A DNA stretch of 64,000 bases, taken from the NCBI RefSeq assembly GCF_026625805.1, contig NZ_CP113064.1, positions 3,202,657-3,266,656 on the forward strand, given 5' to 3'. Positions 51,574-62,718 of the stretch are shown here, one piece after another. Each line of letters opens with the position of its first letter. The stretch's first letter is position 1. Below the pieces are notes generated by a model, which saw only the letters and a program-made list of their open reading frames with translations, was not told the DNA's origin and made no database searches. Origin of the DNA: Brevundimonas sp. SL130 (GTDB taxonomy: Bacteria > Pseudomonadota > Alphaproteobacteria > Caulobacterales > Caulobacteraceae). Position numbers and translations under genes: made by a program.

Positions 51574-53493
51574 TCAGAATTCCTCCCATCCCTCCGTCGC
51601 AGGCGCAGCCTGAGCTTTGGGAGCCGCCCCGCCGCGACCAAGGGTCTTGAGGGCGGCGGCCATATGGTTCGAGCGGGCCGGCGAGGACGCCTTGGGTGCG
51701 GCGCGTTCCGTCTGCGTCGAAGCCGATGCGCCCACCTTGAACTGCGCCATCGACGCCTGCAGCGCTTCGGCGTCCTGAGCCAAGGCCTGGCTGGCGGCGG
51801 TCGATTGCTCGACCATGGCGGCGTTTTGCTGGGTCACCTGGTCCATCTGGTTCACGGCGGTGTTGACCTCGGCCAGGCCGATGGCCTGTTCCTGGGCCGA
51901 GGCCGCGATATCCGCCACCAGGCCGTCGATCTCGGCGACCCGGTCCACGATCCGTTGCAGGGCCTCGCCGGTCTGACCGACCAGTTTCACGCCCGAACCG
52001 ACCTGGTTGGTCGAGGCGGAGATCAGGGTCTTGATCTCTTTCGCGGCCTCGGCCGAACGCTGGGCCAGGGCCCGCACTTCAGAGGCCACCACCGCGAAGC
52101 CACGACCGGCCTCGCCGGCGCGTGCAGCTTCAACCCCGGCGTTCAGGGCCAGCAGATTGGTCTGGAAGGCGATCTCGTCGATGACGCCGATGATCTGGCT
52201 GATCTGAGACGACGACCCCTCGATGGCCTGCATGGCCAAAACCGCGTCGCGGACGATGACGCCCGAGGTTTCCGCGTCGCCCTTGGCCGCCTGAACCACG
52301 TCCGAGGCCTGGCGGGCGCCCGAGGCGGTCTTGTTCACCGTGGCGGTGATCTCGTCCAAAGCGGCGGCGGTTTCTTCCAGGCTGGCCGCCTGCTGTTCGG
52401 TGCGATGCGACAGATCATCGGCGGCCTGCGATATCTCGCCGGCGCCCGAGCGGATGCTGGCGACATTGCCCAGGACCACGCCCATGGCCTGTTGCAGCTG
52501 GGCGATGGCGGCGTTGAAGTCGGTCTTCAGCTGTTCGGCCCGCGGCGCCACATCGGTCGTGAACCGGTGCGTCAGGTCGCCGTTGGACATGGCCGCCAGA
52601 CCTTCGGCCAGGGCCGTCAGGGCCACGCGGTCCTCCTCGGCCAGCCGCGCCTTTTCGGCCTCGTTGGCGCGATGCTCGGCTTCGCTGACCGCACGCTGGG
52701 ATTGGGTTTCGGCCTCCAGGCGGATCTTCTCCGCCGCATTGTCGCGGAAGGTCCCGACAGCGATGGCCATGCGGCCGATCTCATCGGTGCGACCTTGGGC
52801 GGGAATAGCCACGTCGAGATCGCCGCCGGCCAGTCGATCCATGGCGCGGGTCATGGCGACGATGGGCTGGCTCAAGGCGCGCATAAGCCAAATGGTCATT
52901 GCGCCCGCGACCAACAGGGCCAGAACCCCGCCGACGACCAGGGCGGCGTATCCGGCGTCGAACGCGACCTTCTTGTCGCCCTCTCTCTGGGTCAGCACAC
53001 GCCGCGCCGCCTCGTCTACCGCCGCAACGGCCGTGCGGACATCGTCCAATCCCGCCGTCTGCATCAGTTGCGCCCCGGCCTGAGGCCGAGTGGCGGGATC
53101 GCGGGCCAGGCCCATCAGGCCTTCCGACTGTTGGTGGAAGGCGGTCGTGGCGGCGCTTAGCGCCTGGTGCTGGGCGGCGTACACATGGGTCGGATCGCTG
53201 GCGTCCAGCGCCGCAACCGCCTGGTCGAAGGCCGTCTTGCGCGCCCTGTAGTCCTGAAGAGCCTCGTCGCGCCCCGTCGCCACATAGGCGCGCATGGCGT
53301 TCTGTTCCTCGACCGCCGCCCCCAAGGCCCGGTACGCCGCGTCGCTGATCGCGCGTGCAGACTGTTCGGCCGTATCGGACTGCTGGATCGTCACAAGGCT
53401 GAACAGCACCACCAGGGTGGCCACGCCGCACGCGCTCATCATGGCCCCGAGGGCGATCATGAGCTTGATGGATACCGATAGGGACCTGAACAC
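51574..53493 (-). CDS. Methyl-accepting chemotaxis protein
   Basis: A 639-residue receptor: TM1 at about 10-32, a helical periplasmic sensor domain (33-185), TM2 at about 187-210 ([15 protein letters not shown]), HAMP (210-265), then the long cytoplasmic coiled coil with the conserved hairpin tip ([20 protein letters not shown], then [20 protein letters not shown]). The C-terminus ends GWEEF, matching the xWxxF pentapeptide that tethers CheR/CheB. The ligand is unknown. It is isolated from other che genes here. Confidence 0.9.
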   Translation of the reverse strand: MFRSLSVSIKLMIALGAMMSACGVATLVVLFSLVTIQQSDTAEQSARAISDAAYRALGAAVEEQNAMRAYVATGRDEALQDYRARKTAFDQAVAALDASDPTHVYAAQHQALSAATTAFHQQSEGLMGLARDPATRPQAGAQLMQTAGLDDVRTAVAAVDEAARRVLTQREGDKKVAFDAGYAALVVGGVLALLVAGAMTIWLMRALSQPIVAMTRAMDRLAGGDLDVAIPAQGRTDEIGRMAIAVGTFRDNAAEKIRLEAETQSQRAVSEAEHRANEAEKARLAEEDRVALTALAEGLAAMSNGDLTHRFTTDVAPRAEQLKTDFNAAIAQLQQAMGVVLGNVASIRSGAGEISQAADDLSHRTEQQAASLEETAAALDEITATVNKTASGARQASDVVQAAKGDAETSGVIVRDAVLAMQAIEGSSSQISQIIGVIDEIAFQTNLLALNAGVEAARAGEAGRGFAVVASEVRALAQRSAEAAKEIKTLISASTNQVGSGVKLVGQTGEALQRIVDRVAEIDGLVADIAASAQEQAIGLAEVNTAVNQMDQVTQQNAAMVEQSTAASQALAQDAEALQASMAQFKVGASASTQTERAAPKASSPARSNHMAAALKTLGRGGAAPKAQAAPATEGWEEF

Positions 53494-53557
53494 GTCCGCC
53501 TCCGAATACTAGGATGCGCCAGGGCCTAAGGGAGAGTCCTTACCAAAACTTCTAAGG

Positions 53558-54247
53558 CTAAGTTTTCGACATCGCCTTTTCGGGCAGGTGGAAGAAGTCC
53601 GTGAACCGTTCGAGGACGCGAACATCACCCTTGATCGAGAGATCCCCCTCCGCCTTCAAATCCGCAATCGGAACCTTGCCGTAGACCGCCGCCGCGACCA
53701 GGGAGGGCCGCGTGGTCAGGGTGACGTCCGCATCTTCGATCTGGCCGCGTAGAGCCTCCAGCTTGCCGTCCGCGATCTCGACGCGGAAGGCAGTCTCATC
53801 GAAAACGAAGCCGACGACCATGGCCGCTTCACCGGCGCGAACGGGATCGAACATGGTCTTGAACGACAGCATGATCGAGACAGCGCTGATCGGCAGGGTG
53901 GGATCATGACCCGGCGACCGCGCGGCCCAGCGCCCCAGGACCATGAAGACCGGCTCGATCTCGCGGCCCCACTCCGTCAGCTCATAGACCTGAACCGAGG
54001 CCGGCGGCGGCAGTTTGCGACGTCGCACCACGCCTGAGGCCTCAAGCCCCTCCAGCCGCTGGGTCAGAACATTGGCCGAAATTCCGTGCAGATCCTTCTT
54101 CAGATCGCCGAACCGGCGCGGACCCAGCATCAGTTCGCGCACGACCAGCAGCGCCCAGCGTTCGCCGATCAGGTCCAGCCCATGCGCCGCGCCGCACGCA
54201 TCGTGGTACCGACGCCCCGGCTTAGAGGTTACTTCTTCTAACTTCAT
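53558..54247 (-). CDS. HxlR-family regulator with SCP2-like C-terminal domain
   Basis: A 229-residue protein. Residues 10-110 are an HxlR winged helix (GLDLIGERWALLVVREL, GPRRFGDLKKDLHGISANVL, QRLEGLEASGVVRRR). Residues 125-225 resemble an SCP2 sterol-carrier-like domain (VGFVFDETAFRVEIADG, ADVTLTTRPSLVAAAVYG). The extra domain may bind a lipophilic effector. It is divergent from the VOC/SRPBCC/DUF1428 cassette 58 bases away and likely regulates it. Confidence 0.83.
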   Translation of the reverse strand: MKLEEVTSKPGRRYHDACGAAHGLDLIGERWALLVVRELMLGPRRFGDLKKDLHGISANVLTQRLEGLEASGVVRRRKLPPPASVQVYELTEWGREIEPVFMVLGRWAARSPGHDPTLPISAVSIMLSFKTMFDPVRAGEAAMVVGFVFDETAFRVEIADGKLEALRGQIEDADVTLTTRPSLVAAAVYGKVPIADLKAEGDLSIKGDVRVLERFTDFFHLPEKAMSKT

Positions 54248-54305
54248 AGTTGACTATTTTAATCTCTCGCGGCACGGTTGGCAAACATAGGGAGAGGAAA
54301 GACGA

Positions 54306-54752
54306 ATGACCCAGCTGATTTTCATCAATCTGCCCGTCGCTGACCTGAACCGGTCCATCGCCTTCTATGAAGCGGTCGGCGCCACGAAGAACCCGATGTT
54401 CAGCGACGATACGGCGGCCTGCATGGTCCTGTCGGACGTCATCCACGTCATGCTGCTGACCCACGACAAATGGCGCACCTTCACGGACCGCCAGATTCCC
54501 GACGCCCACAACTCCGCCCAGATGCTGCTGTGCCTGTCGCGTGACAGCCGCGACGCGGTCGATGAGGTGGTGGCCCAGGCCGGGGCGGCCGGCGGGACGG
54601 CGGACCCGAACACGCCCCAGGACTACGGCTTCATGTACGGGCGCAGCTACGCCGACCCGGACGGCCATATCTGGGAGACCATGTGGATGGACCCCGCCGC
54701 CGTCGCCGCCGGCCCCGAAGCCTTCGCCGCCCATGAACTGACGCCCGCCTGA
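54306..54752 (+). CDS. VOC (glyoxalase/bleomycin-resistance fold) protein
   Basis: A 148-residue protein (MTQLIFINLPVADLNRSIAF, then GRSYADPDGHIWETMWMD) with the two beta-alpha-beta-beta-beta units of the vicinal oxygen chelate fold. Similar proteins are annotated PhnB-like or glyoxalase-like; the substrate is unknown. It is first in a three-gene cassette with gaps of only 12-14 bases, controlled presumably by the divergent HxlR regulator. Confidence 0.85.
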   Translation: MTQLIFINLPVADLNRSIAFYEAVGATKNPMFSDDTAACMVLSDVIHVMLLTHDKWRTFTDRQIPDAHNSAQMLLCLSRDSRDAVDEVVAQAGAAGGTADPNTPQDYGFMYGRSYADPDGHIWETMWMDPAAVAAGPEAFAAHELTPA

Positions 54753-54765
54753 CCGAAAGGCCGAT

Positions 54766-55233
54766 ATGTCCGCCCCCTTCGAACTCAGTGTCACCCGCCT
54801 GATCCAGGCCTCGCCCGAAGACGTGTGGAAGATCTACGTCGAGCGGACAGGCGAATGGTTCTGCCCCCGCCCCTGGACTACGCCCGCCGTCGATTGGGAC
54901 CTGCGTGTCGGCGGCCGCGCCAATGTGGAGATGGCCTCGCCCGAGGGCGAGCGCCACGCCTATTCCGGCGTCTTCCTGGAGGTGATCCCCGGCCGGCGTC
55001 TGGTCTCGACCGGCGCCATGACCGAGGGCTGGGTTCCTCAGCCGGGCGAGATGAACTTCGTCCGTATCGACACCTTCGAACCCGAGGGCGACGCCACCCG
55101 CTACACCGCCGTCGCCCGCCACTGGGACGAAAAGGCGATGCAGACCCACCGCGATATGGGTTTCGAACAGGGCTGGGGCGCCGTCGCCGATCAACTGGCC
55201 GAACTGGCCGAACTGGCCGAATCCAAAGCCTGA
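54766..55233 (+). CDS. SRPBCC/AHSA1-family protein
   Basis: A 155-residue START-like cavity protein: FELSVTRLIQASPEDVWKIY, TPAVDWDLRVGGRANVEM and RRLVSTGAMTEGW with a long C-terminal helix. The end contains a nine-base repeat giving ELAELAELAE. Members bind small hydrophobic molecules. It is the middle gene of the cassette. Confidence 0.85.
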   Translation: MSAPFELSVTRLIQASPEDVWKIYVERTGEWFCPRPWTTPAVDWDLRVGGRANVEMASPEGERHAYSGVFLEVIPGRRLVSTGAMTEGWVPQPGEMNFVRIDTFEPEGDATRYTAVARHWDEKAMQTHRDMGFEQGWGAVADQLAELAELAESKA

Positions 55234-55244
55234 GGAGAACGACG

Positions 55245-55592
55245 ATGACCTATCTGAGTGGCTTCGTGACCCCTGTGAAAACGGCCGACAAGGCCGCCTA
55301 TCTGAGATGCGCCCAGGCCGTCGCGCCCATCCTCAAGGAGTTCGGCGCCCTGTCCGTCGTCGAAAACTGGGGCGTCGATATTCGCGACGGCAAGCTGACG
55401 GACTTCAAGATGGCGGTGAAGCTGGAACCCGATGAAACGGCAGTCCTGTCCTGGATCATCTGGCCCGACAAGGCGACCGGCGACGCCGCCGAGAAGAAGA
55501 TGATGGAGGATCCCCGCTTCCACGAGATGGAAATGCCCTTCGACGGCAAGCGGATGATCTTCGGCGGCTTCGAGACGATCTTCGAGGCCTGA
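55245..55592 (+). CDS. DUF1428 family protein
   Basis: A 115-residue protein starting MTYLSGFVTPVKTADKAAYL behind GAGGAGAAC, recognised as DUF1428 (dimeric alpha/beta barrel) by VVENWGVDIRDGKLTDFKMAV, broken here into WIIWPDKATGDAAEKKMMED and KRMIFGGFETIFEA. Function unknown; it is commonly found beside HxlR regulators and VOC/SRPBCC genes, as here. Confidence 0.85.
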   Translation: MTYLSGFVTPVKTADKAAYLRCAQAVAPILKEFGALSVVENWGVDIRDGKLTDFKMAVKLEPDETAVLSWIIWPDKATGDAAEKKMMEDPRFHEMEMPFDGKRMIFGGFETIFEA

Positions 55593-55626
55593 CCGCCACG
55601 TCAGCGCCGCGCGCTCCGGTGTCGGC

Positions 55627-56367
55627 CTATCGGCAGAAACGTGTGTCGGTCGCTTCCAGATGCAGATGGTCGTAGTGGACGGCGTTATAGTCGGGGCTCA
55701 GCACCGTGCCGAAGATGCGGCAGGCGTCATCGCGGACGCGGCGCAGGAAGCGGGCCTCGGGCGCGTCGCCGTCCCAGTCGTTCGTCACCGTGATCCGCCG
55801 CCCGTCGCGCAGCCGCACCCCGGCGAAGTCCAGGGCCGCCGCCTGGGCGTGGGCGCTGATCCGGGTCGAGCCCGCGCCATTGTTCACATTACGACAGGCG
55901 TAGGCGCCCATGTGGTCGATCTGGACCACGTCGGACCCCAGGATCTCGCGCGCCGCCGGCTCGAGCGACTGACGCCGCCAGAGGCTCAGGGCCAGGGCCG
56001 TCTGACAGGTCATCTCGACATCGCCCGGCGCCATTCGCGCCACCGTGCCCATGTCGGCGCCCAGGACCCCGCCCTGGCTCAGTCCGCAGACGGCTGAGTT
56101 CTGACGGTCCGGAATGGGGCTGAACGTCACCCGCGCGGCGTTCAGTTCGGCCAGACATCGCCCCAGGTCCGCGCCCACCCGCACCACCGCCCCTTGGGTT
56201 CCCCCGTCTATGGGCCGGTCGATCAGCCCCCCGATCAAGGGCGCTCCGCTGCGTCCCGGATAGGGCGACGGCCGCAGCGGCTCGGGCGCGCGCCGCACAC
56301 ACCCGCTCAGGATCAGCAGAACCGCGAGGCCGACCGACAGACGCATCATCAGAACATTGGAAGCCAT
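55627..56367 (-). CDS. Extensin-like lipoprotein
   Basis: A 246-residue protein with a lipoprotein signal (LLILSGC, lipidated Cys near residue 22) and an extensin-like C-terminal domain (PF06904 type): SAVCGLSQGGVLGADMG, ISAHAQAAALDFAGVRL, NDWDGDAPEARFLRRVRDDAC and HYDHLHLEATDTRFC. The His/Asp pattern (SAHAQ..LDF..HYDHLHL) resembles zinc D-Ala-D-Ala/LAS peptidases, so a cell-wall function in the periplasm is plausible. Confidence 0.83.
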   Translation of the reverse strand: MASNVLMMRLSVGLAVLLILSGCVRRAPEPLRPSPYPGRSGAPLIGGLIDRPIDGGTQGAVVRVGADLGRCLAELNAARVTFSPIPDRQNSAVCGLSQGGVLGADMGTVARMAPGDVEMTCQTALALSLWRRQSLEPAAREILGSDVVQIDHMGAYACRNVNNGAGSTRISAHAQAAALDFAGVRLRDGRRITVTNDWDGDAPEARFLRRVRDDACRIFGTVLSPDYNAVHYDHLHLEATDTRFCR

Positions 56368-56422
56368 CGCCTGAATCCTATCCGATTCCCGATGGCGCGT
56401 CGGTCACGAGGCGGAGAGCCGC

Positions 56423-56602
56423 CTATCGCCGTTCCGGGGCGGCGCCGGCGGCCCGACACCGGTCGGAGCAGAACCGCACCTGATCCCAGTCCCGCGCCCA
56501 CTTCTTGCGCCACGCGAACGGCAGACCGCAGGCGGCGCAGATCTTTTGCGGCAGGTCGGCCTTAGCGGGCGCTCGGCCCAGATTGACGTGTTTTCGAGCC
56601 AT
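56423..56602 (-). CDS. DUF2256 zinc-ribbon protein, 59 aa
   Basis: A short gene reading [20 protein letters not shown], then [20 protein letters not shown] with CxxC, then FCSDRCR with CxxxC: the DUF2256 four-cysteine zinc ribbon. The frame is intact with a TAG at 56423. It lies just after the rpoD terminator on the same strand. Function unknown; it is widespread in proteobacteria. Confidence 0.85.
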   Translation of the reverse strand: MARKHVNLGRAPAKADLPQKICAACGLPFAWRKKWARDWDQVRFCSDRCRAAGAAPERR

Positions 56603-56616
56603 GCCGGTTCGCCACG

Positions 56617-56645
56617 AAAAAGGGCGGCCCCGTCGGAGCCGCCCC
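56617..56645 (-). terminator. Intrinsic terminator of rpoD
   Basis: On the - strand a GGGCGGC / GCCGCCC stem with a nine-base loop is followed by TTTTT, beginning ten bases after the rpoD stop: a textbook Rho-independent terminator. Confidence 0.8.
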
Positions 56646-56654
56646 TGATCGTCT

Positions 56655-58601
<1,947 letters not shown>

Positions 58602-58971
58602 AGTCAGTTCGTCTCCAGCCGGAGGGGGTGATCAATCCACCCCGGCGAAAATACAATGCCTGGCGAGGCGTAAGGTTACGCGCCCGCGCTGTCTTCCCAA
58701 ATCATCCCGGCTTTGATCGCACGACAAAGCAAACCCCGCGCGACCCACGTCGGCGGAACCCTTCATCCTGCCCCGGCGCATCTCACGCCAGGACCGAGGC
58801 GTCTTAGAACGCCTGCGACCATCGGACCCTTGCCTCGGCGAGGGGCGCATTTGCGACCAGGAATGGCGCGTCGGGCTTTGCCGCCGCCTTCTCGACCTCG
58901 CGCACTAAAGGCAATCATGATCCGATTGCGCCAGATGGCGTCGCAAGCGGGCAGAGTCAAGCGCATCCCCC
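58602..58971. other. Region upstream of rpoD, no gene seen
   Basis: These 370 bases separate the toxin gene from rpoD and should hold the rpoD promoter and leader. I see no convincing coding frame; the hairpin potential is high because of GC content. GAGACGAACTG precedes the rpoD start. Confidence 0.45.
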
Positions 58972-59379
58972 TCAATCGGCGCGCAGCCAGTTCTCGACCC
59001 GCAAACCCGGCACGCGCGCGAACTCGCGTTCATTGTCGGTGACGAGGATGCAATCCAGCGCCAGGGCGTGGGCGGCGATCAGCAGGTCGTTGGCGCCGAT
59101 GGGTGTTCCGGCGCGTTCGAGTGCGGCGCGAACCTCAGCATACCTTCGGTCCGCCGGCTCACTCCAGGCTTGCACCGCGAAGTCGTCCAGCAGGCTTTCG
59201 AGCCGTGACATGAGCCGAAACGACTGCTTCTTGGCAAACCCGAACCGCAGTTCCGCCAACACAACGACGCTGATGCAGATGGCGCTGGGATCGATCAACG
59301 CCAGACGCTGCGAGGATCGTCCCGCCGGGTCCTTCAAAAGGTCGGAGACGATGTTGGTATCGAGGAGGTACTGGATCAA
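58972..59379 (-). CDS. vapC: PIN-domain toxin, VapC type
   Basis: A 135-residue protein reading MIQYLLDTNIVSDLLKDP from a TTG at 59379 that overlaps the antitoxin stop (TTGA). Acidic PIN residues are visible: Asp7 in LDTNIVSD, Glu near 44 in VVLAELRFG, Asp near 98 in IGANDLLIAAHAL and Asp near 116 in LVTDNEREF. VapC toxins are RNases, often cutting initiator tRNA or rRNA. All catalytic positions are present. The TTG start probably keeps toxin levels low and coupled to the antitoxin. Confidence 0.85.
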   Translation of the reverse strand: MIQYLLDTNIVSDLLKDPAGRSSQRLALIDPSAICISVVVLAELRFGFAKKQSFRLMSRLESLLDDFAVQAWSEPADRRYAEVRAALERAGTPIGANDLLIAAHALALDCILVTDNEREFARVPGLRVENWLRAD

Positions 59380-59621
59380 AGATTGACCGGTTCGGGCGGA
59401 GGATCGTCGATCTCCCCCAACTCCTCGTCGATCGGCTCCATCGTCGCGAGACGCGCCAGAAGACGAGCCGACGACCCCATCCGCAGCCCCGCCCGTTCGA
59501 TAATCAGCCGATCTCCCTCCTGACGCACCACGGCGTCCGCCGGAGCGGCGACGCCGCTCGGCAGATGGACGACCTGATGGTCGCCGTCTTGCGTGATCCT
59601 GACAGGCTGGGAACCATCCAT
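59376..59621 (-). CDS. vapB: VapB-type antitoxin
   Basis: An 81-residue protein, MDGSQPVRITQDGDHQVVHL, with an N-terminal AbrB/SpoVT swapped-hairpin-like region (VHLPSGVAAPADAVVRQEG) and an acidic C-terminus (EELGEIDDPPPEPVNL) expected to block the toxin. It overlaps the toxin gene by four bases. It starts 45 bases after the dnaG stop on the same strand. Confidence 0.8.
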   Translation of the reverse strand: MDGSQPVRITQDGDHQVVHLPSGVAAPADAVVRQEGDRLIIERAGLRMGSSARLLARLATMEPIDEELGEIDDPPPEPVNL

Positions 59622-59666
59622 GGCGCGAGACTACTCCAGATCGTGAAGCCCGCCAATCGAGGCGTA

Positions 59667-61529
59667 TCAGACCAGGGTGGTCCAGAAGTCCGGCGCCGCA
59701 AACGACCGGGTGATGGCGTCGCGTTCGGCCTTCAGCCGGATCAGGGCCTCGATGCCCGTGCCCTGGCCCATATCCTGTTTGGCGGTTTCGATGGCGCGCG
59801 ACAGGGCGGCGAGGTGTGTCATCAGCCCGAACACCTTCAGCCATTGGGCCCGCGACTCCGCCACGGCCAGGTCTGACGACAGGAAGGCGGCGCCGGATTT
59901 CGCCGCCGCCTTCTCGATCTCCGTCAACAGGGGATCAAAGCCGGAGTCGCGCAACCGATGCCGCACCACGGCCGCATCCGACGCCTGGCCCGACAGCCGC
60001 AACCGCACCAGTTCCTGGGCCAGCCCCTCCAGGGCGGCGTCGCCGAACCCCTGGACGCTGACCTCTTCCAGATGGTCGTCCAGCCGTTCGATATCGTCGA
60101 TGGCGGCATAGGCCAGGGCCGCCGCCACCGGGCTGACGGCGCGGAACAGGGACTGCATCGCCTGGGCGCCCTCGACCGTCTGACCCAGTTTGGGGGGCGG
60201 GCCGAACCGGCCTCGCCCCTGCCCCGGCGTCCAGGGCGCGCGCGCCGGGGTGCGCGGAAACAGGGCGTCGAACCGGTCGAACAGGTCGCGGCGATATTGT
60301 TCCGCCAGGTCCTTGTCCTGAATGGCCGAGGCGGCGGTCCGCAATCGCGCTTTGAACCCCGCCTTGCGTTCCGGCGTGTCCAGCGGCTCGACGTCCTGTT
60401 CACGGCGGAACAAGACCTCGGCGAAGCCGTGGGTGTCGGCCAGGGCCTGGCGCAGGGCCGGCGCCCCCTTGTCGCGCAGGATGTCGTCGGGGTCCTGACC
60501 ACCGCTCAGCAGCGAGAACCGGAACGACCGTCCGGGCTTCAGCAGCGGCAGCGAGCGTTCGATGGCGCGATAGGCGGCCCGCAGCCCCGCCGCGTCGCCG
60601 TCGAAACACAGCACCGGCTCATGACTGACCCGCCACAGTCGCTCCATCTGTTCTTCGGTCAGGGCCGTGCCCATGGGCGCAACGGCCGGCAGGCCCGCGC
60701 GCTGGCAGGCGATGACGTCCATATAGCCTTCGACCACGATGATGGCCTGGTTGTTCTTGCTCTCCGCCCCCAGGATGCGCCGCGCCTCGGGCAGGCCGTA
60801 AAGCGTCGCCCCCTTGTGAAACAGCGGACTCTCGGGACCGTTCAGATATTTGGCCCGGTCGTCGGGATTCATCGCCCGGCCGCCGAAGCTGACGATCCGT
60901 CCCCGCGCGTCCAGGATGGGGAACATCAGCCGGTCACGGAACCGGTCATAGGGCTGGCCGCCGCTTTCCGGCGAGATCAGCACCCCGGCCTCGACCAGTT
61001 CGGCCGGCCGCGCCCCGCGCTGAACCAGGGCCTGTTTCAGCCCCTCGCGGTCATTGGGCGCATAGCCCAGGCCGAACCGCTCCCACTGATCCTCGGGAAG
61101 ACCGCGTTTCTCAAGATACTCGCGCGCCGCCTTGCCCGGCGTGCGGCGCAGATTGGCGGCGAACCATTTCTGGGCCAGGTCCATCCAGTCGGACAGACCC
61201 TGACGCTTCTGCTCGCGCTCGGCCTCCTTCGGGTCTTCGGCCGGCAGTTGCATGCCCGCCTCGCCCGCCAGCCGCTGCACCGCCTCGACGAAGCTCAGCC
61301 GCTCGGTCTCTTGCAGGAAGGAGATGATGTCGCCGTGCTTGCCGGACGAGAAGTCGTGGAAAAAGCCCTTGTCGTCATTGACGAAAAACGACGGCGACTT
61401 CTCCTTAGAGAAGGGCGACAGCCCGACATACTCCCGCCCCTGCCGCTTGAGCTTCACCGTCCGCCCGATCACGTCGGACGGGCGAAGGCGGGCCTTCAGT
61501 TCATCGATGAATCTTTCGTCGAAACGCAC
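59667..61529 (-). CDS. dnaG: DNA primase DnaG
   Basis: A 620-residue primase. The N-terminal region keeps the CHC2 fold (YVGLSPFSKEKSPSFF, KGFFHDFSSGKHGDI), but the Cys/His zinc ligands are replaced by Ser/Ser/Asp/Ser. Then come the TOPRIM core (IIVVEGYMDVIACQRAG with catalytic Glu, CFDGDAAGLRAAYRA with DxD) and the C-terminal helicase-binding domain. Loss of the zinc ligands is, as far as I recall, shared by related alphaproteobacteria, so the enzyme is probably functional. Confidence 0.93.
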   Translation of the reverse strand: MRFDERFIDELKARLRPSDVIGRTVKLKRQGREYVGLSPFSKEKSPSFFVNDDKGFFHDFSSGKHGDIISFLQETERLSFVEAVQRLAGEAGMQLPAEDPKEAEREQKRQGLSDWMDLAQKWFAANLRRTPGKAAREYLEKRGLPEDQWERFGLGYAPNDREGLKQALVQRGARPAELVEAGVLISPESGGQPYDRFRDRLMFPILDARGRIVSFGGRAMNPDDRAKYLNGPESPLFHKGATLYGLPEARRILGAESKNNQAIIVVEGYMDVIACQRAGLPAVAPMGTALTEEQMERLWRVSHEPVLCFDGDAAGLRAAYRAIERSLPLLKPGRSFRFSLLSGGQDPDDILRDKGAPALRQALADTHGFAEVLFRREQDVEPLDTPERKAGFKARLRTAASAIQDKDLAEQYRRDLFDRFDALFPRTPARAPWTPGQGRGRFGPPPKLGQTVEGAQAMQSLFRAVSPVAAALAYAAIDDIERLDDHLEEVSVQGFGDAALEGLAQELVRLRLSGQASDAAVVRHRLRDSGFDPLLTEIEKAAAKSGAAFLSSDLAVAESRAQWLKVFGLMTHLAALSRAIETAKQDMGQGTGIEALIRLKAERDAITRSFAAPDFWTTLV

Positions 61530-61811
61530 CCGGCGATCCTTAAGCCCTGCGGCGCTTCACGTCGATGATCGGGCATGTCGATGATCGCAGAACGATCAGG
61601 CGGTTCGTCCGGGCATCCCCCGAAGTCCGAACGAACCGCCGCATCGCAGAAGGCGTAAACCGCAGCGTCCCCCAACGCCTTGGCTTAACGAAGTCCTAAC
61701 GCCTCGCGGACCTGCATCTGACGTTCACTCGCATCCTCTGTCGAGAGGGCGCCGACCGGCGTGATGCGGATCGTGACCGGACTGTGTCTTTCTCGCCGCG
61801 CCTGGTTTTTG

Positions 61812-62675
61812 TCACCGGCGTCCGAAGGGCACCACCTTGTTGGCGTGGTCATGCCCAATATCGGCGGACCCTAGGAATTCTATGCCCGATCTCAGGCACC
61901 AGTAGCGAACGATCTCATCCGGAGACTGGCCGAAATCGGGATCATTTGGCGTGACATCAGAAACACGTCCCAGGCGAATTCCAGCCACACGTCGGATAGA
62001 GTCCTGCCCCGTCAAGTGAAACATCATTCGGTCAATCCGATAGGCCGCCTCCGACACCTCCTCCAACATCAGGACATGGCCGGACAGATCGGGCTCTAGG
62101 TCCGTGCCCAGCAACTGGTCGATGATGGTCAGGTTGAAGGCGACGGCCGGTCGAGGGTCGATCGCCAGCGACGGCTCGATCCAGTCCGTCCGCCCGGTCG
62201 TCAGCCAGGCCAGGGCGCCTTTCGCCGTCGCATCGTCCCGCACCGAATCCGAGGCCATCGGCCCGTGCGCCAGATGTTCGAACCCAGCCTTGTACATCCC
62301 CGCCAGCAGGCTGCCCGCGTCGGAATAGCCCAGATACCGCTTCTTGCGGGCCACGGCGTTCAGGCGCGGGATGACCGACTCAGCGATCCGGCAGGATCCA
62401 TAGCCGCCGCGCGCGAACCAGATGGCGTCGATGCGGGGATCATTGGCGAACTCGACGAAGGCGTCGGCCCGCGCCCGGTCGTCGCCGGCGAAATGGCCGT
62501 GTTTCAGGAAACAGGCGGGGTGAAACACCACCGCCACGTCCCCGTCAGGATGGTGCTGCGCCATCCAGGCCTCGACGGCCTCGGCCCGCGCCTTGGCGAA
62601 GCGCGAACTGGCGCAGACCACGCCGATCTTGACTGTATTGCTGCTCACGTCCGTCTTCTTCGTCGAATATTGCAA
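61812..62675 (-). CDS. ldcA: Muramoyltetrapeptide (LD-) carboxypeptidase, S66 family
   Basis: A 287-residue cytoplasmic enzyme that removes the terminal D-Ala from recycled tetrapeptide. Visible are WFARGGYGSCRIAE, the nucleophile elbow LGYSDAGSLL (Ser118), the Glu in MLEEVSEAAYRIDRM, and the His in ADIGHDHANKVVPFG, forming the S66 Ser-Glu-His triad. It is divergent from a Mur ligase gene 43 bases away, consistent with murein recycling. An alternative start is the MET-less VKIGVV region, since the first ~14 residues are atypical. The 282-base gap behind it (61530-61811) shows nothing. Confidence 0.85.
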   Translation of the reverse strand: MQYSTKKTDVSSNTVKIGVVCASSRFAKARAEAVEAWMAQHHPDGDVAVVFHPACFLKHGHFAGDDRARADAFVEFANDPRIDAIWFARGGYGSCRIAESVIPRLNAVARKKRYLGYSDAGSLLAGMYKAGFEHLAHGPMASDSVRDDATAKGALAWLTTGRTDWIEPSLAIDPRPAVAFNLTIIDQLLGTDLEPDLSGHVLMLEEVSEAAYRIDRMMFHLTGQDSIRRVAGIRLGRVSDVTPNDPDFGQSPDEIVRYWCLRSGIEFLGSADIGHDHANKVVPFGRR

Positions 62676-62718
62676 TCCGCCTCTGGCGGATCGGCCCGAT
62701 CCCCTGTTCTAAGGGGGC

